Notes: a model not told the origin generated them from the letters alone. A DNA stretch of 23,034 nucleotides from Brachionus koreanus (GCA_016987375.1 PJRA01000216.1:947046-970079), one strand, 5' to 3'; shown: positions 1-10,036, counted from the first letter of the stretch. Made by a program: numbers and translations.

Positions 1-456
1 TTTGGCGGGTTGATATCTTTGGTCACATAATTTACATTTTCGTTCATCCATGTTGTGCTTACCATAGAATAGTGAGCAGACGCTAATTCAGGCCAAAAAA
101 CGTAGTCAAGGTCTTCATGATACTCATGTATAAATGGGAGCAGTCGTTTATTCAAGCATTCGTCGATATAGATGCTCGAATTGATAGCAACCGACTTTGA
201 TGATCGAAAAAGAGGCTTAGACAAACCTCGATCAGTTATGGCTATCCAAACAAGCACCTTCTTTGGAAACTTCTTTTTTCCAGCAAACCGAACACTGTCC
301 GGACTAGTAGACTTGTCATTTGTGTAATATCCAGCATTTCCCGGCATGTTGTCGCCCGCCAAAGTAAAGTACGTTTCGTCGTCCATAATAAGCGAACATG
401 GTGAACGATATAGCATATTTGAGAAAAATTTAAAATAATCATTAAGATAACACAAA
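1..456 (-). pseudogene. Tc/mariner-superfamily transposase fragment (DDE domain), partial at window edge
   Basis: The minus frame is open from about 456 to the left edge and reads as the catalytic core of an IS630/Tc/mariner transposase. In order it shows MDDETYF (first catalytic Asp), GDNMPGNAGYYT, KKFPKKVLVWIA, YIDECLNKRLLPF, FWPELASAHYS, then VTKDINPP. In relatives the second catalytic Asp sits in FWPDLASxHY; here that codon reads Glu (gaa, about 88-90). The NPPN..LRP(I)E segment with the third acidic residue would lie off the window. The frame is closed upstream by a stop near 457-459, so the N-terminal DNA-binding half is missing or split off by an intron or decay. No terminal inverted repeat is visible. 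Family call is confident; inactivity is inferred from the substitution and the missing N-terminus. Confidence 0.8.
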
Positions 457-1316
457 AATTACAAAAAGGAAAATAGCTGGTTAAACAACTAAATCACTTT
501 GTCAATCCATGAAAGTTAAGGTTTTTAATTTATCAAAAATATTTGAACATTTTTCAAAAAGAAAGATAGTTTAAAAGGATAAGGAGCATTTTAAACAAAA
601 TAATCAAAATTTTGATATTTTTAAATTTGCCTTTTAAATTTTAAGTTAGATTTTTTTTTTATTTTTTGTTAAAGTATTCAAATAAAAGAATGCAATTAAA
701 AAAAATGAATATTGATTTTTGAATTATAAAATTAATTTTATATGCTTTTTAGTGAAAAATCATCTCTTTTACAGTTCGTTTCTCATCAAGGTATTTAAGG
801 AAATATTCTAAAATTAAAAAGTTTATTTTTTTTCATATTAATATTTCGTTTTATCCATTTAATAGTTTAAAAATAAATTTTTTCACTTGAATTAAATTAA
901 AGTTGAATAGTAAAAAAACTGAAAAATTATATTATTATATTTAACTAATTAAATTGACACTAGCTTCTGTTTTTTTAAGTTGGAAATTTTTTGTATGAAA
1001 TTATTTTCAATAATTAAGAAATGTTTTCATTTTTAATAAAATTGAAAAAAAAATTTCTTTCATAATTCTAAAATTCTAATTGATTAAACTTAAAATTTTC
1101 ATAGCTCAATCTTTCAATTGATTAAAAAATAGATTTCAAAGCATTTGTTTGTAGTGGTCTATTTACTATCTCGATTACTAAACTAAATAGAAATATAAAT
1201 TTATGAAGGAAACTTGAAAAATTTTTCATAAATTATTTTAAATTATTTCCATTAATCAATACGAAACTGCAAAATATTCTACAAAACAAGCAATTCCCAT
1301 TCATATTTTCAACAAG
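457..1316. other. AT-rich intergenic stretch
   Basis: No coding frame, RNA gene or repeat is recognised. It contains homopolymer A and T runs throughout and must include the promoter of the ankyrin gene, but no clear core promoter element can be picked out. Confidence 0.5.
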
Positions 1317-4300
1317 ATGCTTTTAGATCGGTTAGAAAAGCTTCTAACCGAAAATACAGTTGACCAATTTCAACTCGAATTAAACCAGAGCATTTCCAGT
1401 CCGGAATTATTCAGTGTCTTTTCGGTATATTTGAATATTAATTTTATTCTATGAATTAAATAGGAATTATTTTACAAAGGACGGAGAAACTTTATTTCAT
1501 CGATTAATTAAAAAAGACTTGCCAGAAATAATTAAAGAAATTTTTATTTATAAACTATCAGACTGTGGAATAGACATTAATGTCCAGAATTACAAAAATT
1601 CTCAAACCTGTTTACATCAAGCAGTAATTAGAGGTCAATCTGAAGTGGTTTTTTGCTTGCTTAAAAATGGTGCAGATCTGACAATAACAGATAAGGTTAG
1701 CAGATATTTAAACTCTAAATTAAAAAGTCGATAGTTATTTTTTTAAGGATGGACTCTGTGCCTACAATAGGGCTCGAAGACTCAATTGTCCTGAAAAATC
1801 AAAGAAAATTATTGCAAAAATGCAAAATTTTTATGTAATTTTAACAAAATATTTTAAATAAAATAAATATATTTGATTTAAATAAAGCCAACGTACTGGA
1901 TAGGCATTCAAAACAAAGATATGAGCATTATCCGGCGTTTGGTGAACAGTTGGTGTCGATTCAAAGTCAATAAAGGAGGAAAAAATTTGATTCAGCTTGC
2001 CAAAGAGCAAAATTTTCGAGAAGCGTTCATGTTATTCTCATCACTAGAAATAACAATGGTTGAAGACTAAAATCTTTAATTATCATATATTAATATTATT
2101 TTTAAGGATCTAATAACTGCAGTCATGGCCAGTAATGTAGAAAAAGTTGAGTTTCTTACAATTCATCATAATTCGGAAATAAAACTAGATTTAAAAAACA
2201 TGGTAAATATTTTTTTTAATTTTTTTGATTTTTTAAAAATAAAAACTCAAAGATTTTATTTATTTATTTCAGTTAACGCCTAGAGGGCTGTCATATTATC
2301 AGTTGATGTTTTGAATAATTTATCTACCATAACTTATTAAAATTCATTTTACCTTATTTGGCAATTTGTTGTTGCATCTTTATTCTCTTTGGAAATCTAG
2401 TCACGTACTGGATTCAATATTTAAGCAACTCAATTTTATTGTTATATATTATTCTTATTCTTAATTCATTATTCTTTATCTTTTTTACGTTTGCATCGTA
2501 CTCCAATAAAAGCTTATTTTTCGCTTTTAACGTTTCTCTCTGACTAGTGGTGGCCATCTTATATCGCTGCTACCATGTAATGTATTTGGGAGTTAATAGA
2601 AAGACTAGCTATAACTATTACTTTATTAAATAAAGATAAAGAATAATGAATAAAGAATAAGAATAAAATATAACAATAAAATTGAGTTGCCAAATAACAA
2701 ATTACCAAATAAGGTAAAATGAATTTTAATAAATTATGGTAGATAAATTATTCAAAACATCAACTAATAATATGACAGGGCGATGTAAAAAAAAATTTTT
2801 AAAGATAGGGTTAGACTTTTTTTCACAAAGCCTCTTTATAAATTTCAAGGACAAACATTCTTATAAAATTTATTTTTTGTTTTTTTTTAAAAGATCTCTT
2901 TAAGACAAAATATGATTATTTAAAAAAATTAGCCAAGCAAGAGCAATTAATATATTGTAAATTACTTTCAAATGAATTTAATTGTTAAATGATTCTAATA
3001 TCAAAAATCAGATAAGCATATTAACTTTATTTTATTTTAATGTCAATAGAAACCTAATGAAAATTTTTTTAAAAAAAGCTAATTGATCTGCTGGCCGCCG
3101 TATTTTTGCGAAAATTTAGCTCTTAATTAAATTTCAACTCTTTCCTTCCATTTGACACTTCAAACGAAAAAGCACACTGTGAATCTTTTTTCAAAATTCG
3201 CTTTCGTCCTTCTTTATCCTTTGATTCCGCCTAAGCCATCTCACTTCATTTTCAATTTATTCGGGTTTAATTTCCCAAATTTATTGCTTGGTAAGTTCTA
3301 ATTGCTGAACTTTCGTAGCAGAGAGAAAGTCATACAAATATGCACTTTTTTTTCGGAAAGGATTGTTAAAAGATTTTATTTGAAATTTATTAATTAATTA
3401 AATTTAATATACAGCACTGATTTGAAATTTTTGTGGATGGTAATTTTAAAAATTTAGGCTAATTTACTTTAAAAAATACCATTTTTGTGCGGGATTGTAA
3501 TATGACGAAATTTACATAAAAATTTCGTAAAATATTGTAAAACTCGCTACAAAGCCCATTTCCTACATATGTTATGCATGAACGCTATTATGTCTTCTAA
3601 AATTGTACTTCAAATTACAAAAAAATTTATACCATTCTCAAAATTAATAATTTCATGTCCATTAATTATTTTAGATAATTGAATTAAATCACCTCTCATG
3701 TGCCTAATTTTGAGACCTGTAAAGTTAAACATCTTAAGCATTGTGGCATAATCATATTTTCGAAGTGAAGGAATGATCTTGGTCGCTCTTCTTTGTATCT
3801 TCTCGATTTCTGAATTATCTTTCTCAAGAAATGAATTGAGTTTCAGAATTTATGATATTCATTATATAAAAGAATGTTGAAATAAGTCTACATTATATTA
3901 AAGTATTAACAAAGTTTCAGTCAAATTAATTGACTTCTCACAAGTCGGATTTTTTTCATTCTGCTGAAAGCATGCACGAATGAATTTCTTTTAATCCTTT
4001 TTTATTCAAAGCTTGAATTTTCTAGTAATCAGTAAGCTTTTGAAAAATAATTTGTTTCTTTTATTTATTTTTGAGAAGCTATTAATTCTCACAAAAATTA
4101 AAAAAAAATAAAATAAATTTTTTTTACAAAAGTTATATCATTTCCAATTAAAATTTATTTATCTGTCAATTTAATTTTGATACAAATCTTTTGATTTATA
4201 ATCAAATTTGATTAATCATTTACTAAATTTGAAAAAAAGGTGATATTTTGAATGAATGTGATTTTTAAATTTTATATGAGAAAGGCCTTTCTTTAAATCT

Positions 4301-6788
4301 ATATATCTTGTATAATGCTCTTTTTAAATCCAATTTTCAGTCTGTGTCTCACATAAAATAGATAATTTATAAAATCATCTTGGTACAGTCAATTAAGTTG
4401 CAATAAACGAGCTGTAGAGCATTGAAAATTCAACCATTTTTATGGATACACTTATAAATAGTTAAAGTTGATGAGATTCAAGATTCTTTCTTTTATTATT
4501 TAATCTTATATAATTTACTTAAATACAGAATTTGAAAATTTTTTTTTAATGTTTGACTAAATTAATTTTTGCTTGAGATTGGAAACTTTTTGTTGGATTT
4601 TAGGAGAAAATAAAAAATATTTGAACAAAAATTGACTTTTTCTGTATGCTAAATTGTTTTCTCTAAATTTACAATCTTTAGTCAAAACTATTCTCGCATT
4701 TTTAAAAGTGTCTTTGGTTTCAGTAAACTTAAAAATCTGATCCACACATTTCAAAGTATGGTAGCCATACTTACTAAATCTTCTTAAACACATCGAATGT
4801 TGCATCACATCAGAAGACTGAAAAAAATAATTCTTATCAAAATTAAGATCATCTGCTAAACACATTCTGAAATGTGATTTCTAATCCAAAAAATTTTTAA
4901 AATTGAAAAAAAAATTGATAAGCCCTTTAGTTAATTCAATGCAATTCAAATAACTATTAGAGATCTTAACAAAACAGCTTCAACTTCATATGAGAATTTT
5001 TAATACAGTCTTGGAAACTCCGATTCTAGATATTTAAAAAAACTGATTTCCAAAACGTCACAAGATAATACACAAAGTAAAATGATTCTTGTTCTGATGT
5101 GATTAATATTCGATGTGATAAGAAGATTTAGTAAATTTGGGTACCATACTTTTAAGTGTGTGGATCAGATTTTGAAGTGTGCGCTGAAATAGCATTCCCT
5201 TTTACCTGATACAAAAAATCATCATTAATAAATTACAAAATTATTTTTATTTTAAATTAATTTAGAGAGAAAACAATGCTACAATTTTGTATTATGCAAT
5301 TAGAAACAAAAACACAAGTGTTTTAAAATCAATTCTCAAAATGAAACCCTATGTTTTGAATGAACTTCAATCAGATGAATTAGATGTAAAATTTTTATAT
5401 TCAACAAAATAAATAAGATATATTAGCTTCATTTGCTAGATTGATTATCCAATCTATTTTGCTGCTTTAGATTCAAAAAGTAGCCAAGAATGTCTAAAAT
5501 TATTGACACCCGAAATCAAAATACTTAAACCTTCTCAAATAGATATTAGCAAGCTTTTTTATAGAGGAATGTCATTTCTGAGATATGCAATGGAAAAAAG
5601 TGTAGACATTAAATTGATCGAGTGGCTAATGAACTCTGAATATTGTTCTAATGAGCTTATAACTTTAAAAGACTCGAACTATGAAAATTGTAAAGAGTTT
5701 GCATCGAGAATAAAACGAGATGATTATTGTGAAATGCTTGACAGAATTACTGTGAATTACATCCTCTATGACAAAAATTTAAGAATGCAATTGGCTTTAA
5801 ATGGATTTGATTTTAACAAAAATAATCTCAAAATTGTAATCAGATTTTTATTTATATTTTTTTTAAATTTGAATTCTTTTTTTTAAAGGAAGAGGAAGAA
5901 TTAATTAGTTTTGCTAATCGAAATCAACTTTTAGATGTATGCTCATTTTTAGACAATGTTGAAAAATATCAAGTAAAAATAAAAAAAAATATGTGCAAAA
6001 TTATTTAATTTTTTCTTATATTACAGAAAAAAATAAAAGATTTTCATCTAGCTGTAGAAAAAAATGATTATTATCAAGTAAACGCGAATTTTAGAATGTC
6101 TGAAACTGGTTTGGATGATATTTTTATAACAAATATCATAACATCAAAACCTAAAGTAATCTAACTTCTGTTCAAAAAACACAATTAAAATAGAATAAAT
6201 AAAAAAAAGGAAGAAAGTCAATCCGTATTATTCAAAGCAGTTCTAAATGGTTACTATGATGTCCTTAATTTATTACTGGATCTTTCGATTAATGAACCGA
6301 AGCGAACTTTTTCAAAATTCGATGAAATCAGAGATCATGTATTTTTATTATTTTTTTCTTTAAAAATTTATTGAAACATTTTTCAAAAGTGTTATCGAAC
6401 TCCCTTGCATTATGCTTGTGGCTATGATGATAAGAAAAAAATGAGCCAGTTGTTAACAGAATATGGATTTTCAGAAAACGTTTTTGACAAGGACGGTATT
6501 ACGCCGCTGGATTTTCAAGAACGAATTCAAAGTGAAGAATTGCAAATTTTGCTTTCGAATCAAAGAAATATGATTTTTCGTTGTGAGGAACCAAATCCAT
6601 GGAGTTGGAAAGTCTGGACTCAAATTCAAAGAGAAAAGAACACTCTAAAGCAAATAATGTCTCTTTCTGGTTCAAAATTTAACGGCTGCTATCATGGTCA
6701 CATCCATCACTCTCACCATCACAACGAGCACACAGATAATCAAAATGATTTAGATAACGAAAACAATAGATATTGTACAATTGTCTAA
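1317..6788 (+). CDS. Ankyrin-repeat protein, 11 exons, 644 aa, putative C-terminal CaaX box
   Basis: Exons: 1317-1424, 1480-1695, 1748-1834, 1888-2058, 2107-2202, 5266-5385, 5440-5835, 5889-5972, 6027-6155, 6210-6338, 6390-6788. All ten introns are GT-AG and phase 0; nine are 48-55 nt and one is 3063 nt. The product starts MLLDRLEKLL. Ankyrin-like units include DGETLFHRLIKK, QTCLHQAVIRGQSEVVFCLL, NATILYYAIRNKNTSVLKSIL, VLFKAVLNGYYDVLNLLL and TPLHYACGYDDKKKMSQLL. The C-terminus has NPWSWKVW, a His-rich stretch (CYHGHIHHSHHHNEH) and ends CTIV, a CaaX-type prenylation motif. No membrane segment or catalytic domain is seen, so it is probably a scaffold or binding protein; I do not recognise the orthologue. 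For exon 2 an earlier acceptor (AG at 1462-1463) would break the frame, so the one at 1478-1479 was chosen. The join across the long intron keeps phase and repeat register but is inferred. Confidence 0.8.
2272..2313 (+). other. Possible alternative terminal exon of the ankyrin gene reading into the foldback element
   Basis: A good acceptor (tttatttcag, AG at 2270-2271) precedes an in-phase frame reading LTPRGLSYYQLMF and then a stop. LTPRG looks like the start of an ankyrin repeat and comes from host DNA; the last eight residues and the stop are encoded by the left terminal repeat of the inserted element. Use of this exon would truncate the protein at about 239 residues. Exonisation is an inference. 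Confidence 0.35.
2288..2778. mobile_element. Foldback/MITE-like element with long terminal inverted repeats
   Basis: The ends are inverted copies starting CTGTCATATTAT. The left arm covers 2288-2367 and 2425-2480; the right arm covers 2635-2778. The outer 80 bp differ at only about three positions, and the inner 55 bp (from GCAACTCAATTTTATTG) at about two. The left arm carries about 55 extra bases (2368-2424) not in the right arm. The unpaired middle, 2481-2634, encodes nothing recognisable. A target-site duplication is not clear: GGG precedes the left end and GG follows the right end. High arm similarity suggests recent origin or gene conversion. Superfamily unknown. Confidence 0.8.
3095..3300 (+). 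promoter_or_regulatory. C-richer patch with a strong splice donor; candidate promoter or 5' UTR exon
   Basis: This patch has many more C and G bases than its surroundings (for example ctgctggccgccg near 3090) and many CTT/TCC runs. It ends with gcttg|gtaagttct, a near-consensus donor at about 3291. It has no long reading frame. It could be an internal promoter with a non-coding first exon for a short form of the ankyrin gene, or just the end of an unrecognised repeat. Confidence 0.2.
3610..3852 (-). pseudogene. Non-LTR retrotransposon (LINE) reverse-transcriptase C-terminal fragment
   Basis: The minus strand reads, without stops, a segment typical of the region after the polymerase domain in CR1/Jockey-type LINEs: SEIEKIQRRATKIIPSLRKY, then RHMRGDLIQLSKIINGHE. 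This matches the family pattern (I/L)EK(V/I)QRRATK(L/I)(I/V)P.L followed by RGDLI...KI.NG. The polymerase domain upstream and the usual FF.NRV..WN.LP segment downstream are both missing, so it is a short relic. Confidence 0.75.
4731..5176. repeat. Inverted duplication, arms about 86 bp
   Basis: Bases 4731-4816 on the minus strand and 5090-5176 on the plus strand are about 85% identical; both include cgatgtg, agaagatttagtaa, accatactt and gtgtggatcagattt. The minus arm lies inside a 102-codon open frame (4557-4865) containing SKYGYHTLKCVDQIFK; the plus arm has stops in the matching frame. That minus frame has no recognised family and may be part of an unknown transposon or a chance frame in AT-rich DNA. 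Confidence 0.6.
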
Positions 6789-6811
6789 ATTAAGCAAAAA
6801 AATTTCCTTTT

Positions 6812-6817
6812 AATAAA
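6812..6817 (+). terminator. Poly(A) signal of the ankyrin gene
   Basis: AATAAA lies 23 bases after the stop codon and just before the inserted element at 6842. Confidence 0.6.
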
Positions 6818-6841
6818 GTTTTTTTTTTAAATTTAATTTGA

Positions 6842-7605
6842 ATTGGGAAAAAGCTTTTAACGAATAAAAAAAATTCTTTGTAGTATAAACAAAATTTTAT
6901 TTATTTTAGTATAAAAAATGAATTATTATAGCATAAAAAGTCAATTAAATTTGAACCATAGAATAAAAATATGTCTCTTGGAATACTTTCATACATTAAA
7001 GAGTAAAAATAAAAACAAAAGTATAAAAAAATCAATCAAATTCTAAAGCGGTTCTTACCTTAGTTGGACGACCTAGTTTCTTTTTTGCTTGTTTGCTTTT
7101 TGCTTGTTAATTTAAATCAACTACCTCATCGTCAACTTTCCTTTTTCTTGGACGTCCTCGACCTCTTTTTCCTTACATTTTCAACACTCGCTTGATGGTC
7201 TACAACATCAATATGAGGCTCAACAAGATCCACCTCAGGCTCAATCGCATTTATTTGTGGTTTCAATACATCAACCTGGGTCTGAACAACATCGGGTTTG
7301 TTCACAAAATTTTGAAGAAAACTGATAGATGTCTTTTTTTTTCAGGTCTAGGCCTAATTACAAATTTTGTTAAATACCTTAACTTTATTCCATTCTAACT
7401 TTTTTTTTGGTATTTTTAATTTTTATTAGTAATTTTAGAAAAAATAATAGCAAGACTATACTGTAATTTTTTTATTCTATAGTTGCAAATATTATCCTTA
7501 AAAAAAAAAAAATTATGCTACATTTTATTTTCTTATTCTATAAATTTTTTCTTTATTCTATAGTTTTTTTTTATTCGTCAAAAGCCATCGTCCAATTTTC
7601 AAAGT
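6842..7605. mobile_element. Probable non-autonomous DNA transposon with terminal and subterminal inverted repeats
   Basis: The left end (6842-6875) and the reverse complement of the right end (about 7565-7600) share aattgg, then gcttttRacgaataaaaaaa. Inside each end is a cluster of short motifs close to TAGNATAAAAA. On the left, pointing right: tagtataaac, tagtataaaa, tagcataaaa, tagaataaaa, agtataaaa. On the right, in opposite orientation: tagaataaag, tagaataaga, tagcataat, tagaataaaa. Such mirrored clusters are typical of transposase-binding subterminal repeats. The middle holds a broken minus-strand AT-hook frame. The superfamily is not determined and no target duplication was resolved. 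Confidence 0.55.
7058..7340 (-). pseudogene. Broken AT-hook protein fragment with four 7-residue repeats
   Basis: The minus strand first encodes (about 7281 down to 7198) the tandem units VDVLKPQ, INAIEPE, VDLVEPH, IDVVDHQ, following the pattern [VI][DN]x[hydrophobic][KED]P. After a one-base frame change near 7175 comes GKRGRGRPRKRKVDDEVVDL and a stop at 7107-7109. A further piece, KKLGRPTK, ends at a splice-donor-like ctaag|gtaagaac (about 7058). RGRPRK is an AT-hook, a minor-groove DNA-binding motif. The fragment sits inside the 6842-7605 element, so it is likely transposon cargo or a remnant of its own protein rather than a host gene. Confidence 0.5.
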
Positions 7606-8172
7606 TGATTTTATAATGTTTTTTTTTAATGAGAAAATATTACTTGAATTACAGAAATAATTACTTTCTGACAAAAAATAATGTTAAATAATAATTAGTT
7701 TGTCACTCAAATAACTTTTTATTGTCTAAATAAACTTGTTCTCAGTACTAAGTCAATTTTTATTTTTTTTTCGCTAAATATCTATCGTCAATTATAACTA
7801 ATTAATAAAAATATATAGAAACACATAACAAAAAAGTATTATTTCTTATTGTATTAAATAAAATATTGCTTTTCTAAGCATTTTTTGTTTTTTTCCTTTA
7901 GTTTTAGGTACAACAAAATTATGTTTTTACAACAACTTTATTGTTATTTCAACCAACTTCCGACTCACAGCAACTGATGTTGCTGTGGCCTTTTTAGAAA
8001 TATAATGTTTGATAACGTTGTATTCAATACTTTATTTATTTGAATTAAATAATCAATTATAGAAGGCACTAAACTATTCTATCTGGAGTCTAAGTTGCCA
8101 TTAATAAATTTTCCCTTTTTAATTCGGCTCTGTTTAGATTGAATAAAAATTATAAAGTATATTCCATTATAA
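7606..8172. other. AT-rich intergenic stretch
   Basis: No coding frame or RNA gene is recognised here. Confidence 0.5.
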
Positions 8173-8700
8173 TTAATTACACATTCGTGAAATCATGAGG
8201 GGTGAAAACAAGGCACTGCCATCGGTAGTATTATTAGCCCCCAATTGTTGATATCTGAAATTGTCAAACTTGTCTTTGAATGCATTTATTGAAGTTGCAG
8301 AAATGACATAATGTGGCAGCTCATTTCAAAAGGATGCTACTCTGTTTGTTAAGAAGTTTTCTCTTGTATTTGAGAAGTAAAGTTGCTTCCTGAATCTTGA
8401 TTTTTTAAAATAAATTCATCGAAAGATAATCGTTTGTTAGAGCTTGACTTGAACCTGTGAGGCCATTTTGCTTTACAATATTTTGTTTGCTGACAATTTC
8501 GAAAAGTTTGATTGCGTCACCTCTTCTCCTTTTACTTACAAGTGTAAGGATTTCTGCTAATCTAGATATATTGCTGAGTTTTTGAGATCAGGCACTAGTT
8601 TGGTAGCTCAACATTGAAATTTTTTCCAGTCTTTTAATGTCTTTCTTTTTGCAAGAAATTCCAAGCTGCTGTATAATATTCAAGATGTAGTCTTGAAAGA
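8173..8700 (-). pseudogene. LINE reverse-transcriptase C-terminal fragment, frameshifted
   Basis: Three minus frames together follow the end of a CR1/Jockey-like LINE protein. The first has CKKKDIKRLEKI, an internal stop, and SKRRRGDAIKLFEIV. The second has WPHRFKSSSNKRLSFDEF. The third has NFLTNRVASF, then a tga where the family has Trp, then NELPHYVISATSINAFKDKF and a stop at 8173-8175. The order matches LEK.QRR, RRGD.I..(F/Y)K, and FF.NRV..WN.LP..VV...S...FK..(L/F)D in the family. At least two frameshifts and two stops show it is dead, and the polymerase domain is absent. Confidence 0.75.
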
Positions 8701-9266
8701 TGCAATGTAAAACAAATTTTGTTTAAATTTTTCCAATTTTTTGACCCACCAGTTAAACATTAAAAATTAATTTTATTTATTTGTTTTTAAGCCTCATAGG
8801 CAAATTAAAATAAATTTTTTTTTTCAAAATATTATTTTATTTTTTAATAACCTTTTAGTAAAAAGATTAGATATTTAAATTTTGACTTAAAAATACGAAA
8901 ATTTTAATTTATTTAAACATTTTCAATTAAATTAAAAATAGTTCTTAAATTTAAAAATATCAACCAATATTTTAATAAAATTTAAACCCAAATTAATTTA
9001 AGTTTATTTTATTTTATCATGGATTTAATGGCAGAGCTGAATATGGAATTTTTTTAAAGCAAAATATTTCAAAAAAAATACTCAAAATGATTTAGTAAGA
9101 AATATTTCATCAATTTTAACCATTGCACATTGTTAAGTTAATACTTATTTTTTAAAATAAAAGTGATATAAATAAAATTCATACGAACAGTGAAATTTTC
9201 AACAGAACTAGAGCATTTTCGAAAGCTATTTTTATTAAATTTTTATTTAATTTACTGCTATTCGTA
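8701..9266. other. AT-rich intergenic stretch upstream of OPA3
   Basis: Nothing recognised. It should contain the OPA3 promoter, but no clear TATA box or initiator stands out from the AT background. Confidence 0.5.
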
Positions 9267-9978
9267 ATGCCCTTGCCATTATTTAAACTTGGTGCACTTC
9301 TTGCCAAACAAATAGCCAAGCCAATGTCAAAAATGTTTAAAGAAAAAGCTGTGCAAAACGAATTTTTTCGAAATCAAGTTGTGATTCGCGTAGCTAATTG
9401 TAGATTTGATCTAAATTTTTTATAACTATTTTTAATGGCAATAATTTGCTCAAGGGTATCATACATTCGATATTACTGTGCGTATGAGAATCCTCGGGCT
9501 TGGCTCGCCCGACAAAGTGCCACCAATGACCGAAAAAGCAGCGATAGATCTAGGAGGCGATATATTGGCGGAATTTTTTGTATTCGGAACGGCTGTGTCA
9601 TTGGTCCTGTACGAATATTTTAGACAGTCGTCAAACACCAAAAGCAAGACGGACGCATTCGAGCAAAAAGTTAAAGATATGGAGAGTGAGCTTGAATTAT
9701 ATAAAAAAAACTCGGACGAAAACAACAAACGAATTGCAGAAATGAGCAAATTTTTGCAAGAGCATAAGAAAAAAGTTGAAGAAATGAATAAAGAGTTGAT
9801 AAAATTAGACAAACGCAGAAATATGAAATTTGCAACACAGACCACTCAGACTTCAAACGGAAATCAAATTGGGAAAATCATGAAGCCAAAAAATTCAGCA
9901 CAATCAGTCACTCAGGATGTAAAAAATTCGATTGTCTACCAATGTGCCGAAGATACAGCAAAAAAACTATTTAAATAA
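9267..9978 (+). CDS. OPA3: OPA3-like mitochondrial protein, 218 aa
   Basis: Two exons, 9267-9399 and 9455-9978, with a 55-nt phase-1 GT-AG intron. The spliced product starts MPLPLFKLGALLAKQIAKP, continues KAVQNEFFRNQVVIRVANWYH, and then MRILGLGSPDKVPPMTEKAA and DLGGDILAEFFVFGTAVSLV. This follows the OPA3 layout: N-terminal mitochondrial targeting region, EFF, YH, the (M)R(I)LG motif, and a conserved hydrophobic segment followed by (L)EY.R. The last half is a charged coiled-coil-like region rich in K and E, longer than in the roughly 180-residue vertebrate proteins. OPA3 is a mitochondrial membrane-associated protein linked in humans to optic atrophy and 3-methylglutaconic aciduria; its exact biochemical role is unsettled. 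The split tgg codon at the junction restores WYH, which supports the intron choice. Confidence 0.92.
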
Positions 9979-10030
9979 GTTATTAAACTAAAAATAATTA
10001 AATTAGGAAAATTTTTAAAATTTTGTTTTT

Positions 10031-10036
10031 AATAAA
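10031..10036 (+). terminator. Poly(A) signal of OPA3
   Basis: AATAAA lies 52 bases after the OPA3 stop, at the very edge of the 77-bp direct repeat that flanks the LINE insertion. Confidence 0.5.

Larger units (their letters stand above)
2203..5265 (+). other. 3063-nt intron 5 of the ankyrin gene, filled with repeats
   Basis: The donor follows ...LDLKNM (atg|gtaaat) and the proposed acceptor is tttag|aga at 5264-5265. It contains the foldback element 2288-2778, a C-richer patch 3095-3300, a LINE fragment 3610-3852 and an inverted duplication 4731-5176. The remainder (2779-3094, 3301-3609, 3853-4730) is AT-rich DNA with nothing recognised. An alternative acceptor at 2269-2271 would give a short terminal exon ending inside the foldback element. 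Confidence 0.65.

Noticed and set aside
1464..1479. Earlier acceptor for ankyrin exon 2 (AG at 1462-1463)
   Set aside because: It would add attractive residues (NYFTK) but needs a phase that exon 1 does not supply; the acceptor at 1478-1479 keeps the frame.
2358..2543. 61-codon plus-strand frame rich in hydrophobic residues
   Set aside because: It lies within the left arm and middle of the foldback element and reads AT-rich palindromic DNA; no protein signature.
7192..7398. 68-codon plus-strand frame with repeated INxxLN units
   Set aside because: It is the antisense shadow of the heptapeptide repeats in the minus-strand AT-hook fragment.
9459..9856. Two minus-strand frames opposite OPA3
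   Set aside because: Antisense shadows of OPA3 exon 2, which has clear family motifs.
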